Shown: positions 27,721 to 37,315 of the stretch, one piece after another
How the letters are laid out: every line of letters begins with the position of its first letter
Numbering within the stretch: position 1 is the stretch's first letter
Origin: Stutzerimonas azotifigens DSM 17556
GTDB taxonomy: Bacteria; Pseudomonadota; Gammaproteobacteria; Pseudomonadales; Pseudomonadaceae
Direction: 5' to 3'
NCBI RefSeq assembly: GCF_000425625.1
Contig: NZ_KE384408.1
Location: 236,382-300,381 of the forward strand
Length of the DNA: 64,000 nt
Position numbers and translations under genes: made by a program
Notes under the pieces: generated by a model
The model's input: only the letters and a program-made list of their open reading frames with translations
Told to the model about the DNA's origin: nothing
Database searches by the model: none

Positions 27721-28370
27721 CCGATCACGAACGCTAGCCGAACGCCCCGTCGTCTCGTAGGAGCGAGCTTGCTCGCGAATGGCTCCGCGCTTTCACCGCT
27801 CTAGGCAGGGCGGGGCGGGTGGTGCTCCGCTCCGGCCCACCTTTCTTGTGTCCACTGGTGGGCTGACGCGGAACGCCGCCCGGCCCACCCTTGGTTGCAT
27901 CATGGGCACCAAGGACCGGCCCGGACACCGGGTGTGGGAGGCCCGCCCTCGGGGCGCAATGCTGTTCACTTAAGTGATAGACCCTTGGCCTCGGGCAGGC
28001 CTACGGCCTGCATCGCCGCGAGGGCGCGCCTCCCACAGGGATGTGGTGGATGCCGCAAGCCCGTCGGGAACGGGCGCGGCCTCCCACAGGGCTCGGCGGG
28101 CAACTCCGCTTTCGTGGGAGGCCCGACCTCGGGGCGAGCTTGCCTAAGTGAACGGCATTACGCCCTCGGGGCGATGCTTTTTCGATGGCGCCGGAAGATG
28201 CTCCATCACCCGGCAATAAGCTTATTCAATAAAAGTAGTTAACTGGGATTTTTTATTCCATTAGATTGATCGCCTGCGTACCTGCCGACCAATCGGCGCG
28301 CCGCACTAAGCATGGGCTCATCGCCCGTAACCAGTGACCGCGCCGTATGGGCGCATTCCATGGAGCTCCC
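27721..28370. repeat. Non-coding stretch filled with palindromic repeats, ending in an AT-rich promoter
   Basis: No gene is seen in these 650 bases. GTAGGAGCGAGCTTGCTCGCG at 27757-27777 is a common Pseudomonas palindrome. Diverged GGTGGGC/GCCCACC elements lie at about 27820-27890. From 27936 to 28150 there are two copies of GTGGGAGGCC-CTCGGGGCG, and the bases around GTTCACTTAAG (about 27965) recur in inverted form at about 28144. The last part (about 28205-28265) is AT-rich and is the probable promoter of the downstream dioxygenase operon. Confidence 0.75.
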
Positions 28371-29270
28371 ATGTCGGCACCTGCAGTTTCATCCCTTCGC
28401 CAGTCGTCCTCCGCTTCGCAGGCGTTCGAGATTCGCCCGTTCGACGCCCCGCTGGGAGCCGAGATCCTCGGCATCGACCTCGGCACGCCGCTGAACGCCG
28501 AGGACTTCGCCCGCGTCCACCAGGCGCATCTGGATCACGGCGTGCTCGTCTTCCGCGACCAGCACATCACGCCCGAGCAGCAGATCGCCTTCAGTCGCCG
28601 CTTCGGCGAGTTGCAGATCCATGTGCTCAAGCAGTTCCTGCTGGCCGGACATCCGGAGATCTTCATCATTTCCAACATCGTCGAGAACGGTCAGCCGATC
28701 GGCCTGGGCGATGCCGGCAAGTTCTGGCATTCGGACCTGTCCTACAAGGAGCTGCCGAGCCTGGGCTCGATGCTCTACGCCCAGGAGCTGCCGGAAGAGG
28801 GTGGCGACACCCTGTTCGCCCAGCAGCAGCTGGCCTACGAGACGCTGCCGGCCGAGCTGCGCGCGGCCATCGACGGCAGGCGCGCCGCGCATTCCTACAT
28901 CGCGCGCTATGCCGACGAGGTCTTCGAGGGCATCCAGCGGCCGCGCCTGACGCCCGCCCAGCTGGCCGAGGTCAAGGCGGTGGTGCACCCGGTGGTGCGC
29001 ACCCATCCGGAGACCGGGCGCAAGGGCCTGTTCGTCAACGAGAACTTCACCACCCACATCCTCGACATCCCGGAAGACGAGAGCCGGCAGATCCTCGCCG
29101 AGCTGTTCGCCCACAGCGCCCGCCCCGAGTTCGTCTACCGCCACCAGTGGCAGCCCCGCGACATGGTGTTCTGGGACAACCGCGCGCTGATCCACCTGGC
29201 CACCGGTTGCCCGCGTCACCTGCGCCGTCGCATGCACCGCACCACCATCCAGGGCGACGCCCCGTTCTGA
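28371..29270 (+). CDS. TauD/TfdA-family Fe(II)/2-oxoglutarate dioxygenase
   Basis: This 299-residue enzyme has the iron-binding facial triad: His120 and Asp122 in FWHSD, and His275 in DNRALIHLA. The 2-oxoglutarate-binding Arg lies in RRRMHRTTI near the C-terminus. Relatives oxidise taurine, alkyl sulfates or 2,4-D to release sulfite, sulfate or an aldehyde. Neighbouring ABC import genes make a sulfonate or sulfate ester the likely substrate, similar in logic to tauABCD or the atsK locus. The ATG at 28371 follows GGAG by five bases; the frame extends 24 bases upstream without support. The exact substrate cannot be read from the sequence. Confidence 0.9.
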   Translation: MSAPAVSSLRQSSSASQAFEIRPFDAPLGAEILGIDLGTPLNAEDFARVHQAHLDHGVLVFRDQHITPEQQIAFSRRFGELQIHVLKQFLLAGHPEIFIISNIVENGQPIGLGDAGKFWHSDLSYKELPSLGSMLYAQELPEEGGDTLFAQQQLAYETLPAELRAAIDGRRAAHSYIARYADEVFEGIQRPRLTPAQLAEVKAVVHPVVRTHPETGRKGLFVNENFTTHILDIPEDESRQILAELFAHSARPEFVYRHQWQPRDMVFWDNRALIHLATGCPRHLRRRMHRTTIQGDAPF

Positions 29271-29309
29271 CCTTCGCCGATCCCGGCAACCCGTACATGG
29301 AGTTTCGAG

Positions 29310-30350
29310 ATGTCTCTAGGTGAGCGCTTCCTGAATAACCGCGTGGCCCGGCTGGCCGGCGGCATCGGACTGTCCCTCGGCCTGCTGGCCGGCACCCTGG
29401 TCACCACCCAGGTCGCCCACGCCGAAGGGCGGATCCGCATCGCCGAGCAGTTCGGCATCGTCTACCTGCTGCTCAACGTGGTGCGCGACCAGCAACTGAT
29501 CGAGAAGCACGGCAAGGCGGAGGGCCTCGACATCAAGGTCGACTGGCAGCAGCTGTCCGGCGGTTCGGCGGTGAACGACGCGCTGCTGTCCGGCGCCATC
29601 GACATCGCCGGGGCCGGCATCGGCCCGCTGCTGACCGTCTGGGACCGTACCCAGGGCCGGCAGAACGTCAGGGGCGTGGCCTCGCTGGGCAACTTCCCCT
29701 ACTACCTGGTGAGCAACAACCCCAACGTCAAGACCATCGCCGACTTCACCGAGAAGGATCGCATCGCCGTGCCGGCGGTGGGCGTCTCCGTGCAGTCGCG
29801 CTTCCTCCAGTACGCCGCCGCCGGGCAGTGGGGCGACGACCAGTACGACCGTCTGGACAAGTACACCGTGGCATTGCCGCACCCCGACGCCACCGCCTCG
29901 CTGAAGTCGGGCGGCACCGAGCTGACCGGGCATTTCTCCAACCCGCCGTTCCAGAACCAGGCGCTGGAGAACCCCAACGTCCACGTGGTGCTGGACACCT
30001 ACGAGCTGCTCGGGCCGAACTCGCCGACCGTGCTGTATTCGACCGAGAAATTCCGTAAGGACAACCCGAAGACCTACAAGGCCTTCGTCGCCGCGCTGGC
30101 CGAGGCGGCGGCCTTCGCCCAGAGCGATAAGGGCGCGGCGGCCGACACCTACATCCGCGTGACCGGGGCGAAGATCGGCCGCGACGAGCTGCTGGAGATC
30201 ATCGACAACGAGCAGTTCCAGTTCACCGTCACCCCCACCAACACTTACCCGCTGGCGGACTTCCTCCACCGCGTCGGCGCCATCAAAAACAGGCCGGCCT
30301 CCTGGCAGGACTACTTCTTCGAAGACGCCGCCATCGGCCAGGGAAGCTGA
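29310..30350 (+). CDS. Periplasmic sulfonate/sulfate-ester-type binding protein (first paralogue)
   Basis: This 346-residue protein has a signal sequence of about 38 residues ending near VAHA. The mature part resembles SsuA/TauA-like NMT1 binding proteins (IRIAEQFGIVYLLLNVVRDQ, LSGAIDIAGAGIGPLL, VALPHPDATASLKSG). It would deliver substrate to the ATPase and permease encoded just downstream. The closest relative in the window is the protein at 32260-33261, sharing QFGI, DQQLIEKHGKA and SWQDYFFE. It lies 39 bases after the dioxygenase stop in the same operon. Confidence 0.9.
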   Translation: MSLGERFLNNRVARLAGGIGLSLGLLAGTLVTTQVAHAEGRIRIAEQFGIVYLLLNVVRDQQLIEKHGKAEGLDIKVDWQQLSGGSAVNDALLSGAIDIAGAGIGPLLTVWDRTQGRQNVRGVASLGNFPYYLVSNNPNVKTIADFTEKDRIAVPAVGVSVQSRFLQYAAAGQWGDDQYDRLDKYTVALPHPDATASLKSGGTELTGHFSNPPFQNQALENPNVHVVLDTYELLGPNSPTVLYSTEKFRKDNPKTYKAFVAALAEAAAFAQSDKGAAADTYIRVTGAKIGRDELLEIIDNEQFQFTVTPTNTYPLADFLHRVGAIKNRPASWQDYFFEDAAIGQGS

Positions 30351-30354
30351 ATCC

Positions 30355-31215
30355 ATGAATGCGCCTCTGCAAGGCCACACGGCCAGCAATCTGAATACGA
30401 CCGCCTTCGACACCGTCCTCGAGGTGGACCGGGTCAGCCTCGAATACCGCACCCCGCAGCGCGTGGTGCGGGCCACCCACGAAGTCAGCTTCGAGGTGGA
30501 CCGCAGCGATCGCTTCGTCCTGCTCGGCCCTTCCGGCTGCGGCAAGTCGACCCTGCTCAAGGCGGTGGCCGGCTTCATCGAGCCGGTCGCCGGCAGCATC
30601 CGCCTGGACGGCCAGACAGTGCGCGAGCCGGGCCCGGACCGCATCGTAGTGTTCCAGGAGTTCGACCAGCTGCCGCCGTGGAAGACGGTGAAGCAGAACG
30701 TCATGTTCCCGCTGCTGGCCTCGCGCACGTTGGGCCGCCGCGAGGCCGAGGCACGCGCGCTGCACTACCTGGAAAAGGTCGGCCTCGCCGCCTTCGCCGA
30801 TGCCTATCCGCACACCCTGTCCGGCGGCATGAAGGCGCGCGTGGCTATCGCCCGGGCGCTGGCCATGCAGCCGAAGATCCTGCTGATGGACGAGCCCTTC
30901 GCCGCGCTGGACGCCCTGACCCGGCGCAAGATGCAGGAGGAGTTGCTCGAGCTGTGGGACGAGGTGCGCTTCACCCTGCTGTTCGTCACCCATTCCATCG
31001 AAGAGGCGCTGGTGGTGGGCAACCGCATCCTGCTGCTGTCGCCGCACCCCGGGCGGGTGAGGGCGGAGGTCGGCGCCCATGCGTTCGACCTGCACAGCCT
31101 CGGCGGCGCCGACTTCCAGCAGGCCGCCCTGCGCATTCATCAGTTGCTGTTCGAGGGACGGACGGAGGACGCCGGCGCGGAGCTGGCCTTCCAGGACGTG
31201 CGCCTCGCCTACTGA
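30355..31215 (+). CDS. ABC transporter ATPase, TauB/SsuB-like
   Basis: This 286-residue ATPase has Walker A GPSGCGKST, the signature LSGGMKARVAIARALA, Walker B ILLMDEPFAALD and the His switch FVTHSIEEAL. The signature reads MKARV where most relatives have MRQRV. It would energise uptake of the oxidised sulfur compound bound by the upstream protein. It begins four bases after that gene's stop. Its family (nitrate/sulfonate/taurine importers) is clear, but the substrate is inferred from the adjacent dioxygenase. Confidence 0.92.
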   Translation: MNAPLQGHTASNLNTTAFDTVLEVDRVSLEYRTPQRVVRATHEVSFEVDRSDRFVLLGPSGCGKSTLLKAVAGFIEPVAGSIRLDGQTVREPGPDRIVVFQEFDQLPPWKTVKQNVMFPLLASRTLGRREAEARALHYLEKVGLAAFADAYPHTLSGGMKARVAIARALAMQPKILLMDEPFAALDALTRRKMQEELLELWDEVRFTLLFVTHSIEEALVVGNRILLLSPHPGRVRAEVGAHAFDLHSLGGADFQQAALRIHQLLFEGRTEDAGAELAFQDVRLAY

Positions 31216-31249
31216 GCGGCACCGACCTTTTCGCTACGGAGTGATGTAC

Positions 31250-32116
31250 ATGAACGTTCTACCCGCGCGGCGCCCGGAGTACGAGAACCTGCTCGAGACG
31301 CTCACCGACCTGCCGCTGGAGCGCGAGCTGTCGCTGGGCCAGCGCCTCTGGCAGCGGGGCTGGCTGCGCAAGTCGCTGATCCTGCTGGTTCTCGCGCTGG
31401 TCTGGGAGCTGGCCGCGCGCTACCAGGGCAACGACCTGCTGCTGCCGAGCTTCCTGCAGACGGCCCGCGCCTTCGTCGAGGGCATCGGCAGCGGCGAGCT
31501 GCTGGAAAAGGTGGCGATTTCGCTGTCGGTGCTGGTCAAGGGCTACCTGATCGGCATCGGCCTGGCCTTCCTGCTGACCACCCTGGCGGTGTCGACCCAG
31601 CTCGGCCGTGACCTCTTGTCCACGCTGACCTCGATGTTCAACCCGCTGCCGGCCATCGCCCTGCTGCCGCTGGCGCTGTTGTGGTTCGGCCTGGGCGAGA
31701 ACAGCCTGATCTTCGTGCTGGTGCATTCGGTGCTCTGGGCGCTGGCGCTGAACACCTACGCGGGCTTTCTCGGCGTTTCCGACACCCTGCGCATGGCCGG
31801 GCGCAACTACGGCCTCAAGGGTCTGCGGTTCGTGTTGTTCATCCTGATCCCGGCGGCGCTGCCGTCGATCCTCGCCGGCCTGAAGATCGGCTGGGCCTTC
31901 GCCTGGCGCACGCTGATCGCCGCCGAGCTGGTGTTCGGCGCCTCCAGCGGCAAGGGCGGGCTGGGCTGGTACATCTTCCAGAACCGCAACGAGCTCTACA
32001 CCGACAAGGTCTTCGCCGGCCTGGCGGCGGTGATCCTCATCGGCCTGCTGGTGGAGAACCTCGTGTTCGCCAGCGTCGAGCGGGTAACCGTCAAGCGCTG
32101 GGGCATGCAGCGGTAG
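31250..32116 (+). CDS. ABC transporter permease, TauC/SsuC-like
   Basis: This 288-residue membrane protein has about six transmembrane segments and the coupling motif MAGRNYGLKGLRFVLFILIP. The ATG at 31250 is preferred over one six bases upstream because GGAG is then about eight bases away. It completes the importer made of the binding protein at 29310 and the ATPase at 30355. The fit to the SsuC/TauC family is good. Confidence 0.92.
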   Translation: MNVLPARRPEYENLLETLTDLPLERELSLGQRLWQRGWLRKSLILLVLALVWELAARYQGNDLLLPSFLQTARAFVEGIGSGELLEKVAISLSVLVKGYLIGIGLAFLLTTLAVSTQLGRDLLSTLTSMFNPLPAIALLPLALLWFGLGENSLIFVLVHSVLWALALNTYAGFLGVSDTLRMAGRNYGLKGLRFVLFILIPAALPSILAGLKIGWAFAWRTLIAAELVFGASSGKGGLGWYIFQNRNELYTDKVFAGLAAVILIGLLVENLVFASVERVTVKRWGMQR

Positions 32117-32137
32117 GGGACGGCAAGCTCAGGTCGT

Positions 32138-32193
32138 AGGGTGGGCTTCAGCCCACCATCCGGGGCCACGATTGGTGGGCTGAAGCCCACCCT
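32138..32193. repeat. Inverted pair of REP-like palindromes
   Basis: AGGGTGGGCTTCAGCCCACC at 32138-32157 and its reverse complement at 32174-32193 lie between the permease and the second binding protein. They are identical to the pair at 21389-21445 but in the opposite order. They may form a stable hairpin that limits transcription or protects mRNA between the importer genes and the downstream gene. Confidence 0.88.
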
Positions 32194-32259
32194 CTTTTCG
32201 ATCCAATCACCCAAGGAACCGCCCGACCATGTATGGCCGGGCACGGAGGAGATATACCC

Positions 32260-33261
32260 ATGAAAAAGTCCCGTCTCGGCGCGGCCCTCGGCCTGCTCGG
32301 CGCCCTCACGTTGCCGCTGGCCGCCCAGGCCGAAGGCAAGATCAGCATCGCGCAGCAATTCGGCATCGGCTACCTGATCCTGCACGTGGTCAAGGACCAG
32401 CAACTGATCGAGAAACATGGCAAGGCCCAGGGCCTGGACATCGAGGTGGACTGGCGCACCATCTCCGGCGCCACCGCGATGAACGAGGCGCTGCTGGCCG
32501 GCGCCATCGACGTGGTCTCCGCCGGCGTGCCGCCGATGCTCACCGTGTCGGACCGCACCCGTGGCCGGCAGAACGTCAAGGCGGTGGCCGCGCTCGGCTC
32601 GCTGCCCAACTACCTGCTGAGCAATCGCGAGGAGGTGAAGACCCTGCACGACCTCTCCGACAAGGACCGTATCGCCGTGCCGGCCGCCGGCGTCGGCTTC
32701 CAGTCGCGCACCCTGCAGATCGAGACCGCCAGGCTGTTCGGCAAGGACGACTTCCAGCGCTTCGACCGGATCTCCGTCAGCCTGCCGCACCCGGACGCCA
32801 CCGTCGCGCTGACCAAGGGCGGCTCGGAAATCACCGCGCACTTCTCCAGCCCGCCGTTTCAGTACCAGGCGCTGGAAAATCCCCGGGTGCACAAGCTCAT
32901 CAGCAGCTACGACATCCTCGGCGGCCCGGCCACCTTCAACGTGCTTTACGCCACCGAGAAGTTCCACGACGAGAACCCCAGGACCTACCGCGCCTTCTAC
33001 GACGCCCTGGCCGAGGCCGAGCGGATCATCAAGGCCGACAAGGCGGCCGCCGCCGAGGCCTACATCCGGGTGGAGAACTCCAGGCTGCCGCTGGACTTCG
33101 TGCGCAGGATCGTCGAGGACCCGGAGATCGACTTCACCATCACCCCGCAGCGCACCTACGTCTACGCCGAGGAACTGCACGGGCTGGGCGTGCTGAAGAA
33201 CAAGGCCGGATCCTGGCAGGACTACTTCTTCGAAGAGGCGCACGGAACGCCGGGAAGCTGA
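32260..33261 (+). CDS. Periplasmic sulfonate/sulfate-ester-type binding protein (second paralogue)
   Basis: This 333-residue protein has a signal peptide (about 26 residues, ending AAQA) and the same fold as the protein at 29310. Shared motifs include DQQLIEKHGKA, GRQNV, LPHPDAT and GSWQDYFFEEA. The ATG at 32260 follows GGAGGAGATATACCC. It has no ATPase or permease of its own nearby and probably serves the importer encoded upstream, giving it a second ligand specificity. It is separated from that importer by the REP-like pair. Confidence 0.88.
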   Translation: MKKSRLGAALGLLGALTLPLAAQAEGKISIAQQFGIGYLILHVVKDQQLIEKHGKAQGLDIEVDWRTISGATAMNEALLAGAIDVVSAGVPPMLTVSDRTRGRQNVKAVAALGSLPNYLLSNREEVKTLHDLSDKDRIAVPAAGVGFQSRTLQIETARLFGKDDFQRFDRISVSLPHPDATVALTKGGSEITAHFSSPPFQYQALENPRVHKLISSYDILGGPATFNVLYATEKFHDENPRTYRAFYDALAEAERIIKADKAAAAEAYIRVENSRLPLDFVRRIVEDPEIDFTITPQRTYVYAEELHGLGVLKNKAGSWQDYFFEEAHGTPGS

Positions 33262-33489
33262 CCTGAGACGGGGCGCCTTCGACCGACCGTCGCGGATCGA
33301 CACGTTCATTGACGCAGATCAACCAAACGGCCTTAACCAAAGGCCGCATGCCGTCGATATGCAATGTGGCGCAGGCATCGGTGCATGCCTGCGTTTCCAT
33401 TCGCCCACCCGAGACGAAGACGGGCGGGCAAAACGGCATTCGGCGATGGCTGCACGACGCCAGCGTCAGCGAACGAGGTTATATACGAC

Positions 33490-35448
33490 GTGCTCAGAAA
33501 TATCCCACTGCGTTTCAAGCTGGTGTTGATCCTCCTGCTCCCTTCGATCGGCTTTCTCTGGCTTGCGGGGGTATCCGTTTCCGACAGCTACCGGACGCTG
33601 CGCAACATGGAGCACACCGTCGCGGCCAGCGCCGCCGCGCAGAAGGTCAGCCAACTGATCACCACGCTGCAACGCGAGCGTGGCGCCAGCGGCGTCTACC
33701 TGGGCAGCCAGGGCAAGACCATGCAGGACCGCCTGCCAGGCATGCGGCGCGACACCGATCAGGCCCTCGAGGCCGTGCGCGCGCTTTCGCAAGGCAACGA
33801 CCAGATCGACAAGGCCGTCGCCGCGCTGGGCGGCCTGCAGGCGACCCGTAGCCAGATCGACGCCCTGAGCATCAGCGGTCGCGATTCGGGCGCGCGCTTC
33901 ACCGAGATCATCCAGGCCCTGATCGGCTTCACCTACCAGCTGGAACTCAGCGTCAGCGACGTCGAGCTGTCCCGGCTGCTGGGCTCGCTGAACCAGTTCA
34001 TCGAGATGAAGGAGCGCGCCGGCCGCGAGCGCGCGATGCTCGGCGTGGTGTTCAACCAGGACCGCTTCGACGCCGCCCTGCTGTCCGCTTTCAGCCGCAA
34101 CCTGGGCGAGTTCTCCGCCTACCTGGACAGCTTCGAGCGTGCGGCGTCCGAGCCCTTCGTGCGTCAGCTCGAGCAGACGCTGCAACAGCCCAGCGCCCAG
34201 GAAGTGGCCAGGCTGCAGCGACTGGCGTTCGACGTGCCGCTCGGCGAGTCGCTCGGGGTCCGGCCCGAAGCCTGGTTCGAGACCGCCACCCGCCGCATCG
34301 ACCTGATGGGCCAGGTGGAGGACGCGCTCAGCCAGAGCGTCGGCAGCCTGGCGGCCCTGGCGCGGGACAAGGCGCGGCTGGCCCTCTGGCTGACCGTCTC
34401 GCTGTCGCTGCTCGCCCTGGCGGCGGTGTCGGCTCTCTCCTACCTCATCATCCGCAACATCAACCTCGCCGTCGACGACGTGAACCGTGCGCTGGTCGCC
34501 CTTTCCGCGCGCGACCTGACCGCCAGAACCTCGTACCAGGGCAAGGACGAATTCGGCGTCATCACCCTCAACCTGAACGCCATGGCCGAGGAACTGACCC
34601 ACGTCGTCCAGGACATCGGCAATGCCACGGGCCAGTTGGCGACCGCCGCCGAGGAGTGCTCCGCGGTCACCGTCCAGACCAGCCAGAGCGTCGAGCGCCA
34701 GCGCGAGGGCACCGAGCTGGTGGTCACCGCCATCAACGAGATGAGCGCGACCGTCAGGGAGGTGGCGCGCAGCACCAGCGACGCGGCCGAGCTGTCGCAG
34801 CGGGTCAACCGCAGCACCGCCCAGGGCAAGAGCGAGATCGACGGCACCGTCGAGCTGATCCGCCAGCTGTCCAGCCAGGCCGACCAGACCGCCGCGATCA
34901 TCGGCGACCTCAAGCGCGAGAGCGACTCGATCTCCTCGGTGCTCGACGTCATCCGCGGCATCGCCGAGCAGACCAACCTGCTGGCGCTGAACGCCGCGAT
35001 CGAAGCGGCGAGGGCGGGGGACCACGGGCGCGGCTTCGCCGTGGTCGCCTCCGAAGTGCGCGTGCTCGCGCAGAAGACCCAGGAGTCCACCGGCGACATC
35101 CAGCAGATGATCGCCAACCTGCAGGCCGGCTCCGACCGCGCCGCGCGCTCCATGCAGGAAACGCTGAGCACCGTGCAGGCCGGCGCCGACAACATCGTGC
35201 GCGCCGGCGACCTGCTGGCCGAAATCGCCGAAGGCGTCGCCGGCATCAGCGACCGCAACATCCAGATCGCCTCCGCCGCCGAAGAACAGAGCGCCGTCGC
35301 CGAAGACATCAACCGCAACGTCACCGAGATCAACGACGTGGTCATCCAGGTCAGCGCCGGCGCGGAACAGACCGCCGCCACCAGCCTGGAGCTGGCCCGG
35401 CTGGCCGAGCAGCAGCAACAGCTGGTCGGGCGGTTCAAGGTGGCCTGA
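33490..35448 (+). CDS. Methyl-accepting chemotaxis protein with NIT-like sensor
   Basis: This 652-residue chemoreceptor has a first transmembrane segment (about 10-32) and a periplasmic helical sensor (about 35-340) with the opening [20 protein letters not shown], characteristic of NIT-type domains. A second transmembrane segment (about 347-370), HAMP and a long signalling coiled coil follow. The hairpin tip reads [21 protein letters not shown] domains bind nitrate or nitrite in some proteins, and here the ligand is unknown. The likely start is a GTG giving M-LRNIPLRF with AGG about eleven bases upstream; no good ATG is available. It sits between a sulfur importer and the hemin operon. Confidence 0.88.
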   Translation: MLRNIPLRFKLVLILLLPSIGFLWLAGVSVSDSYRTLRNMEHTVAASAAAQKVSQLITTLQRERGASGVYLGSQGKTMQDRLPGMRRDTDQALEAVRALSQGNDQIDKAVAALGGLQATRSQIDALSISGRDSGARFTEIIQALIGFTYQLELSVSDVELSRLLGSLNQFIEMKERAGRERAMLGVVFNQDRFDAALLSAFSRNLGEFSAYLDSFERAASEPFVRQLEQTLQQPSAQEVARLQRLAFDVPLGESLGVRPEAWFETATRRIDLMGQVEDALSQSVGSLAALARDKARLALWLTVSLSLLALAAVSALSYLIIRNINLAVDDVNRALVALSARDLTARTSYQGKDEFGVITLNLNAMAEELTHVVQDIGNATGQLATAAEECSAVTVQTSQSVERQREGTELVVTAINEMSATVREVARSTSDAAELSQRVNRSTAQGKSEIDGTVELIRQLSSQADQTAAIIGDLKRESDSISSVLDVIRGIAEQTNLLALNAAIEAARAGDHGRGFAVVASEVRVLAQKTQESTGDIQQMIANLQAGSDRAARSMQETLSTVQAGADNIVRAGDLLAEIAEGVAGISDRNIQIASAAEEQSAVAEDINRNVTEINDVVIQVSAGAEQTAATSLELARLAEQQQQLVGRFKVA

Positions 35449-35513
35449 GCCGACGCCATCCCGGATCCTGGCAGGCCCCCCTTCGAGGGGGCACTGGCAG
35501 GGCAGGGCCGGAT

Positions 35514-36281
35514 TCAGCGCACCACGATCAGCGGATGGCCCTGTTCCGGATGCCGCTGGATCAGTACATCGAGGCCGAACACCTGCTTCAGCGGTTCCGG
35601 GCGGAGGACCTCGTCTGGTGACCCCAGCGCCTGGGGACGGCCGTCCTGCAGCAGGAGCAGGCGGTCGCAGTAGCGCGCCGCCAGGTTGAGGTCGTGGAGG
35701 ATCACCAGCACCGCCGCGCCCTGGGCGGCGAAGGCGCGGGTGGCCTGCAGGATGCTGTGCTGGTGCAGCGGATCGAGCATCGAGGTCGGCTCGTCGAGCA
35801 GCAGCGTCTGCCCTTGCGCGCCCGGCCACAGCTGGGCGAGCACGCGCGCCAGGTGCACGCGCTGGCGTTCGCCGCCGGACAGCGCCAGGTAGCTGCGACC
35901 GAACAGGTGCGCGGCGTCCGCCGCGCGCAGCGCCGCCTCGACGATCTCCCGATCGCACACCAGGCCGGTGGCATGGGGCAGGCGGCCCATGCCCACCACC
36001 TCCTCGACGCGGAAGCCGAAACTCAGCGTCGAACTCTGCGGCAGCACCGCCAGGCAGCGCGCGCGCTCGCTGCCCGACCACTGCTCCAGCGGCCGCCCGT
36101 GCAGGCGGACATGGCCGTGGGCCGGCGCCAGTTCGCCGCTCAGGGCACCGAGCAGGGTGCTCTTGCCGGCGCCGTTGGGCCCGAGCACGCCGAGCACCCG
36201 ACCGGGCTGCAGGGCGAGGTCGACGCCTTCCAGCACCGTGCGTCCGCCGCGGTGGATCGACAGCGCTTCGGCCTGCAGCAT
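35514..36281 (-). CDS. hmuV: Hemin ABC transporter ATPase HmuV
   Basis: This 255-residue FecCD-type ATPase has Walker [10 protein letters not shown], the signature [18 protein letters not shown], Walker [12 protein letters not shown] and the His switch VILHDLNLA. It powers hemin import with HmuU and HmuT. Its ATG shares a base with the hmuU stop (TGATG). The open frame continues far upstream in this phase, but family length places the start at [13 protein letters not shown]. It is the last gene of hmuSTUV. Confidence 0.94.
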   Translation of the reverse strand: MLQAEALSIHRGGRTVLEGVDLALQPGRVLGVLGPNGAGKSTLLGALSGELAPAHGHVRLHGRPLEQWSGSERARCLAVLPQSSTLSFGFRVEEVVGMGRLPHATGLVCDREIVEAALRAADAAHLFGRSYLALSGGERQRVHLARVLAQLWPGAQGQTLLLDEPTSMLDPLHQHSILQATRAFAAQGAAVLVILHDLNLAARYCDRLLLLQDGRPQALGSPDEVLRPEPLKQVFGLDVLIQRHPEQGHPLIVVR

Positions 36282-37315
36282 CAGCGCCCCCGTATCAGCA
36301 GGTAGAGGAAGAAGGGCGCGCCGATCAGCGCCGTGACGATGCCTATGGGCAGCTCCGCCGGCGCCAGCACCAGCCGCGCCGCCAGGTCGGCGAGCAGCAG
36401 CAGGCTGGCGCCGGCCAGCATCGAGGCCGGCAGCAGGACGCGGTGGTCGGGCCCGACCAGCAGGCGCACCAGGTGCGGCACCACCAGACCGATGAAGCCG
36501 ATCATGCCGGCCGCGGCCACCGCGGCGCCGACGCCGAGCGCGGTGCAGAACACCAGCTCGCGCTTGAGTCGCTCGACCTCGAAGCCCAGGTGACGTGCTT
36601 CGGATTCGCCCAGCAGCAGGGCATTCAGCGCCCGTGCCCGGCGTGGCAGCCAGAGCGCCACGGCGAAGGCCACCAGCAGCAGCGGCCAGAGCCGGGCGTA
36701 GCTGGCGCCGTTGAGGCTGCCCAGGTTCCAGAAGGTCAGGGTGCGCAGGGTGGCGTCGTCGGCCAGGTAGGTGAACAGGCCGATGCAGGCGAAGGCCAGC
36801 GCGTTGAGCGCGATGCCGGCCAGCAGCATGGTGACCACGCTGGTCAGGCCGTCGCGCCGGCCCAGGCGGTAGACCAGCGCGGTGACGGCGAGGCCGCCGA
36901 CGAAGGCGCACAGCGACAGCAGGTAGGGCGCGATCGCCTCCGGAATGCCGCCGAACGCGGCACCGCCGACGATGGCGATGGCCGCACCCAGGGCCGCGCC
37001 GCTGGACACGCCGATCAGACCGGGGTCGGCCAGCGGGTTGCGGAACAGCCCCTGCATCGCCACGCCGCACAGCGCCAGCACCGCGCCGACCGCCAGGCCG
37101 AGCAGGGTGCGCGGCATGCGGATCTGTCCGACGATCAGCTGCGCCTGGTTCAGCTCGCTGCCGCCCAGCGGCAGGCCGAGCAGGCGCAGCGCGGCCTGCA
37201 GCGTTTCGCCCAGCGGCAGGCTGACCGGGCCGAGGGCCAGCGATCCCCAGAGGGCGAGCGCGAGCAGCAGGCCCAGTGCGATGAACAGTGAGCGCGGTCG
37301 TAGGGCAGGGGTCAT
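36281..37315 (-). CDS. hmuU: Hemin ABC transporter permease HmuU
   Basis: This 344-residue FecCD-family permease has about ten transmembrane segments, with typical [31 protein letters not shown] and [14 protein letters not shown] motifs. It forms the channel for hemin across the inner membrane. Its start overlaps the hmuT stop (ATGA) and its stop overlaps hmuV. The family assignment is firm; hemin rather than siderophore or cobalamin as substrate is inferred from the neighbouring hmuS. Confidence 0.94.
   Translation of the reverse strand: MTPALRPRSLFIALGLLLALALWGSLALGPVSLPLGETLQAALRLLGLPLGGSELNQAQLIVGQIRMPRTLLGLAVGAVLALCGVAMQGLFRNPLADPGLIGVSSGAALGAAIAIVGGAAFGGIPEAIAPYLLSLCAFVGGLAVTALVYRLGRRDGLTSVVTMLLAGIALNALAFACIGLFTYLADDATLRTLTFWNLGSLNGASYARLWPLLLVAFAVALWLPRRARALNALLLGESEARHLGFEVERLKRELVFCTALGVGAAVAAAGMIGFIGLVVPHLVRLLVGPDHRVLLPASMLAGASLLLLADLAARLVLAPAELPIGIVTALIGAPFFLYLLIRGR

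Noticed and set aside
32251-32262. A ribosome binding site resembling that of a common expression vector upstream of the second binding protein
   Set aside because: The match is short and includes a mismatch before the ATG, and the surroundings are ordinary chromosomal sequence, so vector contamination is not supported.
33466-36081. An open frame of about 870 codons on the minus strand across the chemoreceptor gene
   Set aside because: It is antisense to a clear chemoreceptor with HAMP and signalling domains, has repetitive Gly/Gln/Ala/Val composition typical of shadow frames in GC-rich DNA, and shows no family motif.
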